A DNA stretch of 64,000 nucleotides from NCBI RefSeq assembly GCF_001676155.1, contig NZ_LZEW01000002.1:1-64000 (forward strand). The letters are read 5' to 3'. Origin of the DNA: Morganella psychrotolerans. Its GTDB lineage: Bacteria > Pseudomonadota > Gammaproteobacteria > Enterobacterales > Enterobacteriaceae. This document shows, piece by piece, positions 55,163 to 64,000 of the stretch (position 1 is the first letter of the stretch; every line of letters starts with the position of its first letter). The position numbers were made by a program, and so were the translations under genes. The notes beneath the pieces are model-generated. The model had not been told where the DNA came from, made no database searches, and saw only the letters and a program-made list of their open reading frames with translations.

Positions 55163-55972
55163 TCAGCCTTTCACCAGGATCACTTCCACGCCAATACGGC
55201 GCAGACCGGTCAAACTTGCTTCAGGAATACCGTCATCGGTAATAATGGTATCAATACGCTGAGTATCAATAATTTTATGCAGACTCGAGCTGTTAAATTT
55301 ACTTGAGTCAGTGACGACCACAATCTGCCCGGCAACTTCACACATCCGCCGGTTTAAACGCGCTTCATCTTCATTATGTGTGCTGATACCGCGTTCCAGA
55401 TCAATCGCATCCACCCCGAGAAACAGCATATCAAAGTGATAATTATGCAAAGATTGCTCAGCCTGATCGCCGTAAAATGACAGGGATTGGCGGCGCAGTT
55501 GTCCGCCTGTCATCATCAGTTCCACCCCGGGCGCTTCCAGCAGTGCATTCGCCACATTCATACCATTGGTCATCACAATCATATCCTGATGATGGCGCAA
55601 CTGACGCGCAATCTCATACGTTGTGGTACCGGAGTCCAGGATAACCCGCAGACCCGGCGTTATCCGCTCCGCTGCAATGGCCGCAATATTGCGTTTGATT
55701 GTCGTGTGCCGGGTGCTTTTATCTTCCAGTGAGGGTTCATTAACCAGTGCAACACCTTCACAGATAAGCGCTCCGCCATAAGCACGGATTGCAATTCCCT
55801 GCTTTTCCAGAAAAGCCAGATCATTGCGGATGGTTACCGTAGAAACACGAAATTGCTGTGATAATTCATTAACCTGGACGCTGCCGTTAGAACGCAGTAA
55901 CTGGATGATGTGTTCGCGTCGCCCGCTCGTTCCCATAATCCGGTTATCCGTACCGGTATCCGGACTATTCAT
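55163..55972 (-). CDS. agaR: aga operon repressor AgaR (DeoR/GlpR family)
   Basis: A 269-residue DeoR-type repressor, the same length as E. coli Aga[24 protein letters not shown]; effector domain with [16 protein letters not shown] and [23 protein letters not shown] at 55972 is chosen because AAGGATAAGG lies just upstream. It is divergent from agaZ. Repeats of the form TTTCATTTCATTTCG upstream match the direct-repeat AgaR operator type, implying autoregulation. Confidence 0.9.
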   Translation of the reverse strand: MNSPDTGTDNRIMGTSGRREHIIQLLRSNGSVQVNELSQQFRVSTVTIRNDLAFLEKQGIAIRAYGGALICEGVALVNEPSLEDKSTRHTTIKRNIAAIAAERITPGLRVILDSGTTTYEIARQLRHHQDMIVMTNGMNVANALLEAPGVELMMTGGQLRRQSLSFYGDQAEQSLHNYHFDMLFLGVDAIDLERGISTHNEDEARLNRRMCEVAGQIVVVTDSSKFNSSSLHKIIDTQRIDTIITDDGIPEASLTGLRRIGVEVILVKG

Positions 55973-55999
55973 TACCTTATCCTTACTATTCATTCAAAA

Positions 56000-56023
56000 A
56001 GTCTTTCATTTCATTTCGTTTCA
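56000..56023. promoter_or_regulatory. AgaR-type operator upstream of agaR
   Basis: TCTTTCATTTCATTTCGTTT fits the E. coli AgaR operator (repeats of TTTCRTTT) with two mismatches, 28 bases before the agaR start. Confidence 0.6.
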
Positions 56024-56094
56024 TCTATTAACGCTTTTCTTTATGCAGAATGCAAGTCCGGAAAAATGCGTAACTACACTTAATCAAAGAAGCC

Positions 56095-56118
56095 AGTCTT
56101 TCATTGTATTTCTTTTGT
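56095..56118. promoter_or_regulatory. second AgaR-type operator in the agaR-agaZ region
   Basis: GTCTTTCATTGTATTTCTTT resembles the AgaR consensus with a few mismatches, between the agaR-proximal and agaZ-proximal sites. Confidence 0.45.
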
Positions 56119-56138
56119 GATGCGGATCAGGATTTTAA

Positions 56139-56162
56139 AACCTTTCGTTTTGTTTTCTTTTT
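56139..56162. promoter_or_regulatory. AgaR operator upstream of agaZ
   Basis: AACCTTTCGTTTTGTTTTCT with four further T fits every position of the published E. coli AgaR consensus as I recall it. It lies about 70 bp before the agaZ start. Confidence 0.75.
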
Positions 56163-56231
56163 CCTTTATAGCAGTATGCATGACAAGACCTGAAACAAAA
56201 ACAAACCATGCGAGACTGTAAGGAGAGGAAA

Positions 56232-57506
56232 GTGAAACTTTTAACTGATATTGTTGCACGCCACAAACGGGGAGATAAAACGGGCATTTATGCTGTCTGC
56301 TCCGCACATCCGTATGTTCTGAAAGCCGCGATAGGCTTCGCCCGTGAGCAACAGACTCCGTTACTGGTTGAAGCAACATCCAATCAGGTGGATCAATTCG
56401 GCGGCTATACCGGAATGACACCTGCTGATTTCCGTGATTTTTTGTGGCAACTGGCGGATGACAACCACTTTCCCCGGGAAAATCTTATCCTCGGCGGCGA
56501 CCATCTCGGACCGAACCGCTGGCAGAATGAACCCGCTGATGAGGCGATGGTAAAAGCGGACGAATTGATCCGTTCTTATGTCACTGCCGGATTTAAGAAG
56601 ATTCACCTCGATTGCAGTATGTCCTGTGCCGGTGACCCCGTTCCGCTGACAGATGAAATTGTGGCACAACGGGCTGCGCGCCTGGCGGCTATCGCTGAAG
56701 AAACCTGTCAGCAATGTTTCGCAACCCGTGATCTGGTTTATGTTATCGGTACTGAAGTCCCTGTGCCGGGTGGCGCTCATGAAGAACTTGCTGAGCTGGC
56801 GGTCACAACGCCGGAAGCAGCTGAGGCGACATTACTGGCTCATCAGCGGGCCTTTTCACAACAGAATCTGACCGGGATCTGGCCGCGGATCATCGGGCTG
56901 GTGGTGCAACCGGGAGTAGAATTTGATCACGTAAATGTGATTGATTATCAACCTGAGAAAGCGCGCGCACTGAGTAATATGGTCACACATCACGACCATC
57001 TGGTATTTGAAGCGCATTCAACAGATTATCAGATGCCTGCGGCGCTCAGTCAGCTGGTTGATGATCATTTCGCGATCCTTAAAGTTGGTCCCGGGCTTAC
57101 CTTTGCGCTGCGTGAAGCCCTTTATGCACTGGCTGCCATTGAAGATGAGCTGATAGCACCTGCGGCGCGTTCCTCACTGCGTCAGGTGACAGAGGACATT
57201 ATGCTGAAAAAACCGGGCTACTGGCAGAGCTATTACACCGGTGATGAGCAGACACAGTACATTGCACGCAGCTACAGCTATTCAGACCGCATCCGCTATT
57301 ACTGGCCGGATAAAGCGATCAGCGCGGCGGTTGACTGCCTGCTGAAAAATCTGACTAAAACACCGATTCCTCTGCCGCTGATAAGCCAGTATCTGCCGCT
57401 GCAATACCCGCAAGTCCGTGCCGGACATATTACGGCTGCGCCGGAGGATTTAATCATTGCGCACATTCAGACAGTGCTGCGCCACTATCACAATGCCTGC
57501 CGGTAA
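56232..57506 (+). CDS. agaZ: tagatose-1,6-bisphosphate aldolase accessory subunit AgaZ/KbaZ
   Basis: A 424-residue protein, clearly AgaZ/Kba[56 protein letters not shown] and [15 protein letters not shown] are family blocks. It stabilises the AgaY aldolase and is needed for full activity, without catalysis of its own. The start is GTG at 56232 with AAGGAGAGGAAA directly before it. It heads the operon agaZ-V-W-E-F-A under AgaR. Confidence 0.94.
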   Translation: MKLLTDIVARHKRGDKTGIYAVCSAHPYVLKAAIGFAREQQTPLLVEATSNQVDQFGGYTGMTPADFRDFLWQLADDNHFPRENLILGGDHLGPNRWQNEPADEAMVKADELIRSYVTAGFKKIHLDCSMSCAGDPVPLTDEIVAQRAARLAAIAEETCQQCFATRDLVYVIGTEVPVPGGAHEELAELAVTTPEAAEATLLAHQRAFSQQNLTGIWPRIIGLVVQPGVEFDHVNVIDYQPEKARALSNMVTHHDHLVFEAHSTDYQMPAALSQLVDDHFAILKVGPGLTFALREALYALAAIEDELIAPAARSSLRQVTEDIMLKKPGYWQSYYTGDEQTQYIARSYSYSDRIRYYWPDKAISAAVDCLLKNLTKTPIPLPLISQYLPLQYPQVRAGHITAAPEDLIIAHIQTVLRHYHNACR

Positions 57507-57518
57507 GGAGCGAATACC

Positions 57519-57993
57519 ATGCCAAATATTGTGTTAAGCCGTATTGATGAACGATTAATCCACGGACAGGTGGGTGTCCAGTGGGTTGGTTTTGCCGGTG
57601 CCAATCTGGTGCTGGTTGCAAATGACGAGGTTGCCGCCGATCCATTACAGCAGAATCTGATGGAAATGGTATTAACGGAAGGTATTGCGGTACGTTTCTG
57701 GCCGCTGCAAAAAGTGATCGACAATATTCATAAAGCCGCAGACCGGCAAAAAAATTCTGCTGGTCTGCAAAACCCCGGCTGATTTTCTGACCTTAGTGAA
57801 AGGCGGCGTTCCTGTGGAACGCATTAACATCGGCAACATTCACTATGCGGAAGGTAAACGTCAGATAGCCAAAACAGTGTCTGTGGATGATGCGGATCTC
57901 GCTGCATTCAGAGGACTCAACAAAGCCGGTGTCGCCTGTTTCATTCAGGGAGTACCGACAGAACCGGCGCAGGATCTGTTTAAACTGCTCTGA
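57519..57993 (+). CDS. agaV: PTS mannose-type IIB component, AgaV-like (apparent frameshift)
   Basis: A IIB protein of the mannose/GalNAc PTS. The phosphorylated His15 is in LSRIDERLIHGQVGVQWVGF. The frame breaks at the A run 57748-57754 and stops after AGLQNPG. Removing one A continues it as QKILLVCKTPADFLTLVKGG and VERINIGNIHYAEGKRQIAK to the stop at 57991-57993, giving 157 residues, the normal length. Both halves are well conserved, so this is one gene. If the break is real, the strain would lack a working aga transporter. Confidence 0.88.
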
Positions 57994-58003
57994 GGATACA
58001 TGT

Positions 58004-58783
58004 ATGGAAATCAGTCTGTTACAAGCTGTCGCCCTCGGGCTGGTGGCTTTCATTGCCGGATTGGATCTGTTTAACGGGCTCACACATATTCACCGCCCGG
58101 TTGTACTGGGGCCGATTGTCGGGCTGATACTCGGTGATCTCAATACCGGGATCCTGACCGGCGGTACCCTGGAACTGGTCTGGATGGGACTCGCTCCACT
58201 CGCGGGCGCTCAGCCGCCTAACGTAATAATCGGCACTATCGTGGGGACGGCTTTCGCTATTTCCACCGGCGTGAAGCCGGAAGTCGCCGTCGGCGTTGCC
58301 GTACCATTTGCCGTGGCGGTTCAGATGGGGATCACGTTCCTGTTCTCTGTGATGTCCGGCGTCATGTCCCGCTGTGACAAAATGGCAGCCAATGCCGACA
58401 CGCGGGGTATAGAGCGTATCAACTATCTGGCACTGCTTGCCCTTGGTCTGTTCTATTTTCTCTGCGCGTTTTTACCTATCTGGTTCGGGGCTGATCACGC
58501 TAAAAACCTGATTGATGTTCTGCCGACCCGGTTAATAGACGGGCTGGGTGTCGCGGGCGGTATCATGCCGGCTATCGGTTTTGCCGTTCTGCTGAAAATC
58601 ATGATGAAAAATGCCTACATTCCTTACTTTATCCTGGGATTTGTCGGTGCCGCCTGGCTTCAGTTGCCGGTACTGGCAATCGCTGCCGCCGCACTGGCAA
58701 TGGCTATGATCGATTTTGTCCGCAAACCGGCGACAACCGAACCGGCACATCCGTCACAAGAGGAATTTGAAGATGGCATCTGA
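58004..58783 (+). CDS. agaW: PTS mannose-type IIC component, AgaW/AgaC-like
   Basis: A 259-residue inner-membrane sugar channel of the mannose PTS family: ALGLVAFIAGLDLFNGLTHI, RPVVLGPIVGLILGDLNTGI, GTLELVWMGLAPLAGAQPPN. ATG at 58004 is 10 bp after the IIB stop and fits the family N terminus (MEISLLQA). It overlaps the IID gene by 11 bp. Confidence 0.92.
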   Translation: MEISLLQAVALGLVAFIAGLDLFNGLTHIHRPVVLGPIVGLILGDLNTGILTGGTLELVWMGLAPLAGAQPPNVIIGTIVGTAFAISTGVKPEVAVGVAVPFAVAVQMGITFLFSVMSGVMSRCDKMAANADTRGIERINYLALLALGLFYFLCAFLPIWFGADHAKNLIDVLPTRLIDGLGVAGGIMPAIGFAVLLKIMMKNAYIPYFILGFVGAAWLQLPVLAIAAAALAMAMIDFVRKPATTEPAHPSQEEFEDGI

Positions 58784-59651
58784 AAAAACGCATTCATCTG
58801 CGCCCGCTCAGGAAGAAACCTTGCTGCCCGCAGACTGTAATCAGAACGTTTATGAGGATCAGACAACCGGCGCTGACCTGACACGCAAAGATATTAACCG
58901 GATAGCCTGGCGTTCCATGCTATTACAAGCCTCATTTAACTATGAGCGTATGCAGGCCGCGGGCTGGCTTTACGGTCTTCTGCCCGGACTGAAAAAAATC
59001 CATACCAATCCGCGTGATCTTGCCCGCGCCATGAAAGGTCACATGGGCTTTTTCAATACGCACCCGTTCCTGGTGACATTTGTTATCGGCATCATTCTGG
59101 CGATGGAGCGTTCCAAACAGGATGTAAACAGTATTCAGAGCACTAAAATTGCGGTCGGTGCGCCACTGGGCGGGATTGGTGATGCTATGTTCTGGCTGAC
59201 ACTCCTGCCTATCTGCGGTGGGATCGGCGCAAGCCTGGCATTACAGGGCTCGATTCTCGGCGCGGTGGTTTTTCTGGTGATGTTTAACGTCGTTCACTTA
59301 GGGCTGCGTTTCGGACTGGCGCATTATGCTTACCGCATGGGTGTCGCGGCTATCCCGCTGATTAAAGCCAATACCAAAAAAGTGGGTCATGCTGCCTCGA
59401 TTGTCGGTATGACAGTCATTGGTGCGTTGGTTGCAACCTATGTAAAATTATCCACCACACTGGAAATCACCGCCGGTGATGCCGTCGTCAAATTACAGAG
59501 TGATGTGATTGATAAACTGATGCCCGCCTTTCTGCCGCTGGTCTATACCCTGACGATGTTCTGGCTGGTTCGCCGGGGCTGGAGCCCGTTACGTCTGATT
59601 CTGCTGACCGTCGTGTTAGGTATTGCCGGGAAATTTGCACACTTCCTGTAA
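58773..59651 (+). CDS. agaE: PTS mannose-type IID component, AgaE/AgaD-like
   Basis: A 292-residue inner-membrane protein of the IID family: DINRIAWRSMLLQASFNYER, GWLYGLLPGLKKI, HPFLVTFVIGIILAMERSKQ, GAPLGGIGDAMFWLTLLPIC. It has an unusually long charged N-terminal stretch (about 40 residues). ATG at 58773 lies within the IIC 3' end, with AGAGG before it. It forms the transport complex with IIC. Confidence 0.92.
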   Translation: MASEKTHSSAPAQEETLLPADCNQNVYEDQTTGADLTRKDINRIAWRSMLLQASFNYERMQAAGWLYGLLPGLKKIHTNPRDLARAMKGHMGFFNTHPFLVTFVIGIILAMERSKQDVNSIQSTKIAVGAPLGGIGDAMFWLTLLPICGGIGASLALQGSILGAVVFLVMFNVVHLGLRFGLAHYAYRMGVAAIPLIKANTKKVGHAASIVGMTVIGALVATYVKLSTTLEITAGDAVVKLQSDVIDKLMPAFLPLVYTLTMFWLVRRGWSPLRLILLTVVLGIAGKFAHFL

Positions 59652-59674
59652 ACAGAAATATAAAGGAGAGACTG

Positions 59675-60109
59675 ATGCCGGGAATTATTTTATGTGGTCA
59701 CGGAGGTTTTGCCTCCGGACTGGAAAAAGCCATGCTGCAAATCATCGGGGAACAGGACGATTTCATTGCCATTGATTTCCCGGCTGAATCCACCACCCAC
59801 CGTCTGACGCAGGAACTGGAAGCCGCACTGGAACAACTGAAACAGTGTGACAGTGTGATTTTTCTGACGGATATTCTTGGCGGAACACCGTTCCGGGTAT
59901 CCGCCACACTGTCACAGGGACGGACAGACCGCGAGGTGATCACCGGCACTAATCTGCAATTACTGCTGGAGATGTCACTGGAGCGGGATACTCTCTCCCC
60001 TGATGATTTTCGCCGGGAAGCGCTGGCCTGCGGGCACCGTGGCTTAACCAGTCTGACCGATGAATTACAGCGGGCGCGCTGCTGTGAAACAGAGGACGAA
60101 GGTATATGA
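59675..60109 (+). CDS. agaF: PTS mannose-type IIA component, AgaF-like
   Basis: A 144-residue cytoplasmic phosphocarrier. His9 in IILCGHGGFASGLEKAM accepts phosphate from HPr; FLTDILGGTPFRVSATL is the usual second block. AAGGAGAG precedes the start. It overlaps agaA by 4 bp (ATGA). Confidence 0.93.
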   Translation: MPGIILCGHGGFASGLEKAMLQIIGEQDDFIAIDFPAESTTHRLTQELEAALEQLKQCDSVIFLTDILGGTPFRVSATLSQGRTDREVITGTNLQLLLEMSLERDTLSPDDFRREALACGHRGLTSLTDELQRARCCETEDEGI

Positions 60110-61245
60110 CACAGCAGATCCGTGCCCGCAGAGTACTGACAGAATATGGCTGGCGTGAAAACCAGGCGATCACCGTCCGTAACGGCATTATTACCGCTAT
60201 TACCCCGCTGCCCGCAGGGGAAAACCGGTTTGATGCGGAGCAACTCTGTCCTGCTTATATTGATACCCATGTTCATGGCGGACAAGGTATGGATGTGATG
60301 GATGATTCTCCTGATGCGCTGGCAACCATTGCCGCTTTCAAAGCACAACAGGGAGTTGCTGCCTGGCTGGCAACAACGGTCACCGCACCGCTGCCGGACA
60401 TTAAATCCGCCCTCGCCCGCATTGCCCGTTATTGTCAACAGCAGACAGTGTCTGTTCCTGTGGCTGAAGTACTGGGCAGTTATCTGGAGGGTCCGTACTT
60501 TACGCCGGAAAACAAAGGTGCGCACTCACCGGAACTGTTCCGTGAACTGGTTATCAGTGAACTGGATGAATTAATTGCGATTTCACAGAACACCCTGAAA
60601 GTGGTCGCGCTGGCACCGGAAAAAACAGATGCCCTGAATGCGATCCGCCATCTGAAAGCCTGCGGACTGAATGTTATGCTCGGACACAGTGCGGCTTCAT
60701 ATGAACAAACCCTGGCCGCTTTCGATGCCGGTGCTGATGGTCTTGTTCACTGTTTCAACGGCATGACCGGTCTGCATCACCGTGACCCGGGAATGGCAGG
60801 TGCGGGGTTATCTGACCCCCGCGCATGGCTGGAACTGATTGCAGACGGACATCATGTGCACCCCGCAGTAATGCAGATTGCCTGTCAGTGTGCCGCACAC
60901 CGCACTGTACTGATAACGGATGCGATGAGAGCCGCCGGACAACCGGACGGTATCTATGACATCTGTGGTCACAATGTCACCATGGAAGCCGGCATTGTCC
61001 GGACTGCCGCCGGGGGGCTTGCCGGCAGTACGCTGGCGCTGGATGATGCTGTCCGCAGGATGATCGCCAATGCCGGTACATTACCGGAAACCGCAATCCG
61101 CATGGCGTCACTGCACCCTGCGCAACTACTGGGAATAACACAGACTCACGGCACAATAGCGCCGGGTAAACGGGCGCATTTTAATGACCTGAGTGCTGAC
61201 TGGCGGGTCAGGCAGACCTGGATCCACGGATTGCCGGTTTATTGA
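60106..61245 (+). CDS. agaA: N-acetylgalactosamine-6-phosphate deacetylase
   Basis: A 379-residue amidohydrolase of the NagA family. Metal and catalytic motifs: YIDTHVHGGQGMDVMDD (about 51-67), LEGPYFTPENKGAH with the metal-binding Glu, LGHSAASYEQTLAAF, HCFNGMTGLHH and the catalytic Asp in LITDAMRAAG. In the aga context its substrate is GalNAc-6-phosphate, giving galactosamine 6-phosphate for AgaS. A terminator follows. Confidence 0.93.
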   Translation: MTQQIRARRVLTEYGWRENQAITVRNGIITAITPLPAGENRFDAEQLCPAYIDTHVHGGQGMDVMDDSPDALATIAAFKAQQGVAAWLATTVTAPLPDIKSALARIARYCQQQTVSVPVAEVLGSYLEGPYFTPENKGAHSPELFRELVISELDELIAISQNTLKVVALAPEKTDALNAIRHLKACGLNVMLGHSAASYEQTLAAFDAGADGLVHCFNGMTGLHHRDPGMAGAGLSDPRAWLELIADGHHVHPAVMQIACQCAAHRTVLITDAMRAAGQPDGIYDICGHNVTMEAGIVRTAAGGLAGSTLALDDAVRRMIANAGTLPETAIRMASLHPAQLLGITQTHGTIAPGKRAHFNDLSADWRVRQTWIHGLPVY

Positions 61246-61259
61246 CTTCCTTTCATTAT

Positions 61260-61290
61260 GAGGTGCAGTAAAACTGCGCCTTTCTTTTCC
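61260..61290 (+). terminator. terminator after agaA
   Basis: GGTGCAG (61262-61268) pairs with CTGCGCC (61274-61280), one G-U pair, followed by TTTCTTTTCC. Confidence 0.7.
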
Positions 61291-61370
61291 TTATTATTTT
61301 CCATCGGTTATTTTTATATAACAGACTAATAAACAACAGCTTAATCATTTCACCTGTGGTGTGAATCACA

Positions 61371-61393
61371 CTTTTCGTTTTCTTTTCATTTCG
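61371..61393. promoter_or_regulatory. AgaR-type operator upstream of agaS
   Basis: CTTTTCGTTTTCTTTTCATTT resembles the AgaR operator with about two mismatches. It lies about 135 bp before agaS, indicating a separate AgaR-controlled transcript. Confidence 0.6.
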
Positions 61394-61436
61394 CAATTGA
61401 TCCTTCAATTTCATTCCTGTAAATTGAATTTAAATA

Positions 61437-61456
61437 CCAATCGAAACCAATCGAAA
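61437..61456. promoter_or_regulatory. tandem CCAATCGAAA repeat upstream of agaS
   Basis: CCAATCGAAA is repeated twice without a gap. On the other strand it reads TTTCGATTGG twice, close to the AgaR half-repeat TTTCRTTT, so it may be an inverted-orientation AgaR site. Confidence 0.5.
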
Positions 61457-61525
61457 GACAAAGGACTTGCTTTATCTTTTGACTCATATCACTTTCGGAT
61501 TGAACGAAATGTTAAGGACAAAACT

Positions 61526-63555
<2,030 letters not shown>

Positions 63556-63565
63556 CCGGTCAGAC

Positions 63566-63589
63566 GGCTCCGGTTCCCCCGCCGGAGCT
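63566..63589 (+). terminator. hairpin after agaY, possible attenuator
   Basis: GGCTCCGG (63566-63573) and CCGGAGCT (63582-63589), an 8-bp GC-rich stem without a T tract. It could stabilise the agaSY 3' end or reduce readthrough into the PTS gene 100 bp further on. Confidence 0.45.
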
Positions 63590-63692
63590 GTCACCACCAG
63601 AGACACAATAAAATAATAAAAAACAACAAAAAATACTGTCCCGCAATACCCCTTAACCAATAAATTATAAAGAAGCTGAGGAGTACTCTACG

Positions 63693-64000
63693 ATGTCGCA
63701 GGAAAAGTCGTTTAAATCTAAGCTCTGGGCATTTTTTCAAAGTCTGGGAAAAACCTTTATGTTTCCCGTGTCATTACTGGCTTTCATGGGATTATTACTG
63801 GGGGTCGGCAGTTCAGTCACCAGCCCTTCCGCAATCAGCAGTTTTCCGTTTCTCGGCAATGAATTTGTTCAGCTGACATTCGGTTTTATGGCCATGGTCG
63901 GCGGCTTCGCCTTTACCTATCTGCCTGTTATGTTCGCCATGGCTATCCCGTTTGGTCTGTCAAACCGCAATAAAGCGGTCGGCGCATTTGCAGGGTTTGT
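63693..64000 (+). CDS. PTS glucose-family IIC (or IIBC) component, N-terminal part (cut by window edge)
   Basis: ATG at 63693 follows GAGGAGTAC. The first 102 residues read MSQEKSFKSKLWAFFQSLGK, FPVSLLAFMGLLLGVGSSVT and GGFAFTYLPVMFAMAIPFGL, typical of the N terminus of glucose/maltose/GlcNAc-type IIC proteins (MalX-like). This is a different PTS family from the aga IIB-IIC-IID genes upstream. Whether it serves an amino sugar or a different one cannot be said from the fragment. Confidence 0.82.
   Translation, partial: MSQEKSFKSKLWAFFQSLGKTFMFPVSLLAFMGLLLGVGSSVTSPSAISSFPFLGNEFVQLTFGFMAMVGGFAFTYLPVMFAMAIPFGLSNRNKAVGAFAGF

Noticed and set aside
57796-57993. Separate 65-residue gene downstream of the IIB fragment
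   Set aside because: It is the conserved second half of the mannose-type IIB domain; both parts are needed for a normal 157-residue protein.

Overview
The window reads as a chromosomal segment of a gammaproteobacterium in the order Enterobacterales, most likely Morganellaceae and probably Morganella. This rests on gene content (hcp-hcr, tehB, yceJ-yceI, yhiI-rbbA-yhhJ, rimO, aga genes, a xylitol/lyxose catabolic cluster), a moderate GC content in genes against AT-rich spacers, and many ERIC-like 127-bp intergenic repeats. The species is an inference. I see no rRNA, tRNA, CRISPR array, IS element or prophage.

Layout. 1-1.6 kb: N-terminal part of a large BapA-type adhesin with 140-residue repeats. 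2.3-5.4 kb: a sulfur-responsive ArsR (BigR-like) regulator with two YeeE/YedE membrane proteins, sprT, and a short MgtE-type Mg2+ transporter preceded by an M-box riboswitch. 5.5-9 kb: NTF2-like protein and hcp-hcr under NsrR and FNR-like sites. 9-16.3 kb: TonB receptor plus an iron-type binding protein, an alanine/Na+ symporter, tehB with a strong NsrR box, and an exported choloylglycine/penicillin V amidase. 16.4-23.8 kb: an EmrAB-like pump, an unknown membrane-anchored protein, yceJ-yceI, two tandem 25-residue peptide genes, a glycosyltransferase and an MrpJ-like HTH regulator.

24.3-30.4 kb: mtnK-mtnA-class II aldolase, which together look like the DHAP shunt for methylthioadenosine by-products, then a Fur-boxed lipoprotein gene, a SorC regulator and rimO. 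30.7-34.3 kb: a ribose-type ABC importer with a divergent binding protein. 34.7-39.7 kb: yhiI-rbbA-yhhJ. 39.8-40.5 kb: an orphan pair of lactose/cellobiose-type PTS IIB and IIA. 40.9-49.3 kb: a LacI-controlled cluster that should feed xylitol and D-lyxose into D-xylulose 5-phosphate, with its own ABC importer. 49.5-52.9 kb: a DUF2786 protein, and a LysR regulator divergent from a thiamine-diphosphate 2-oxoacid decarboxylase. 52.9-55.1 kb: an unknown lipoprotein and a two-module SH3-like exported protein. 55.2-64 kb: an N-acetylgalactosamine/galactosamine (aga) locus with AgaR-type operators, followed by the start of another PTS IIC gene.

The most striking feature is that eight genes are interrupted by apparent +1 frameshifts, ten in total, and every one lies in an A or T run of seven or eight bases. 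Removing one base from each run restores a continuous, family-consistent frame of the right modulo. This points either to a systematic homopolymer error in this sequence or to genuinely unstable tracts. I therefore annotate these as single genes rather than as overlapping fragments.
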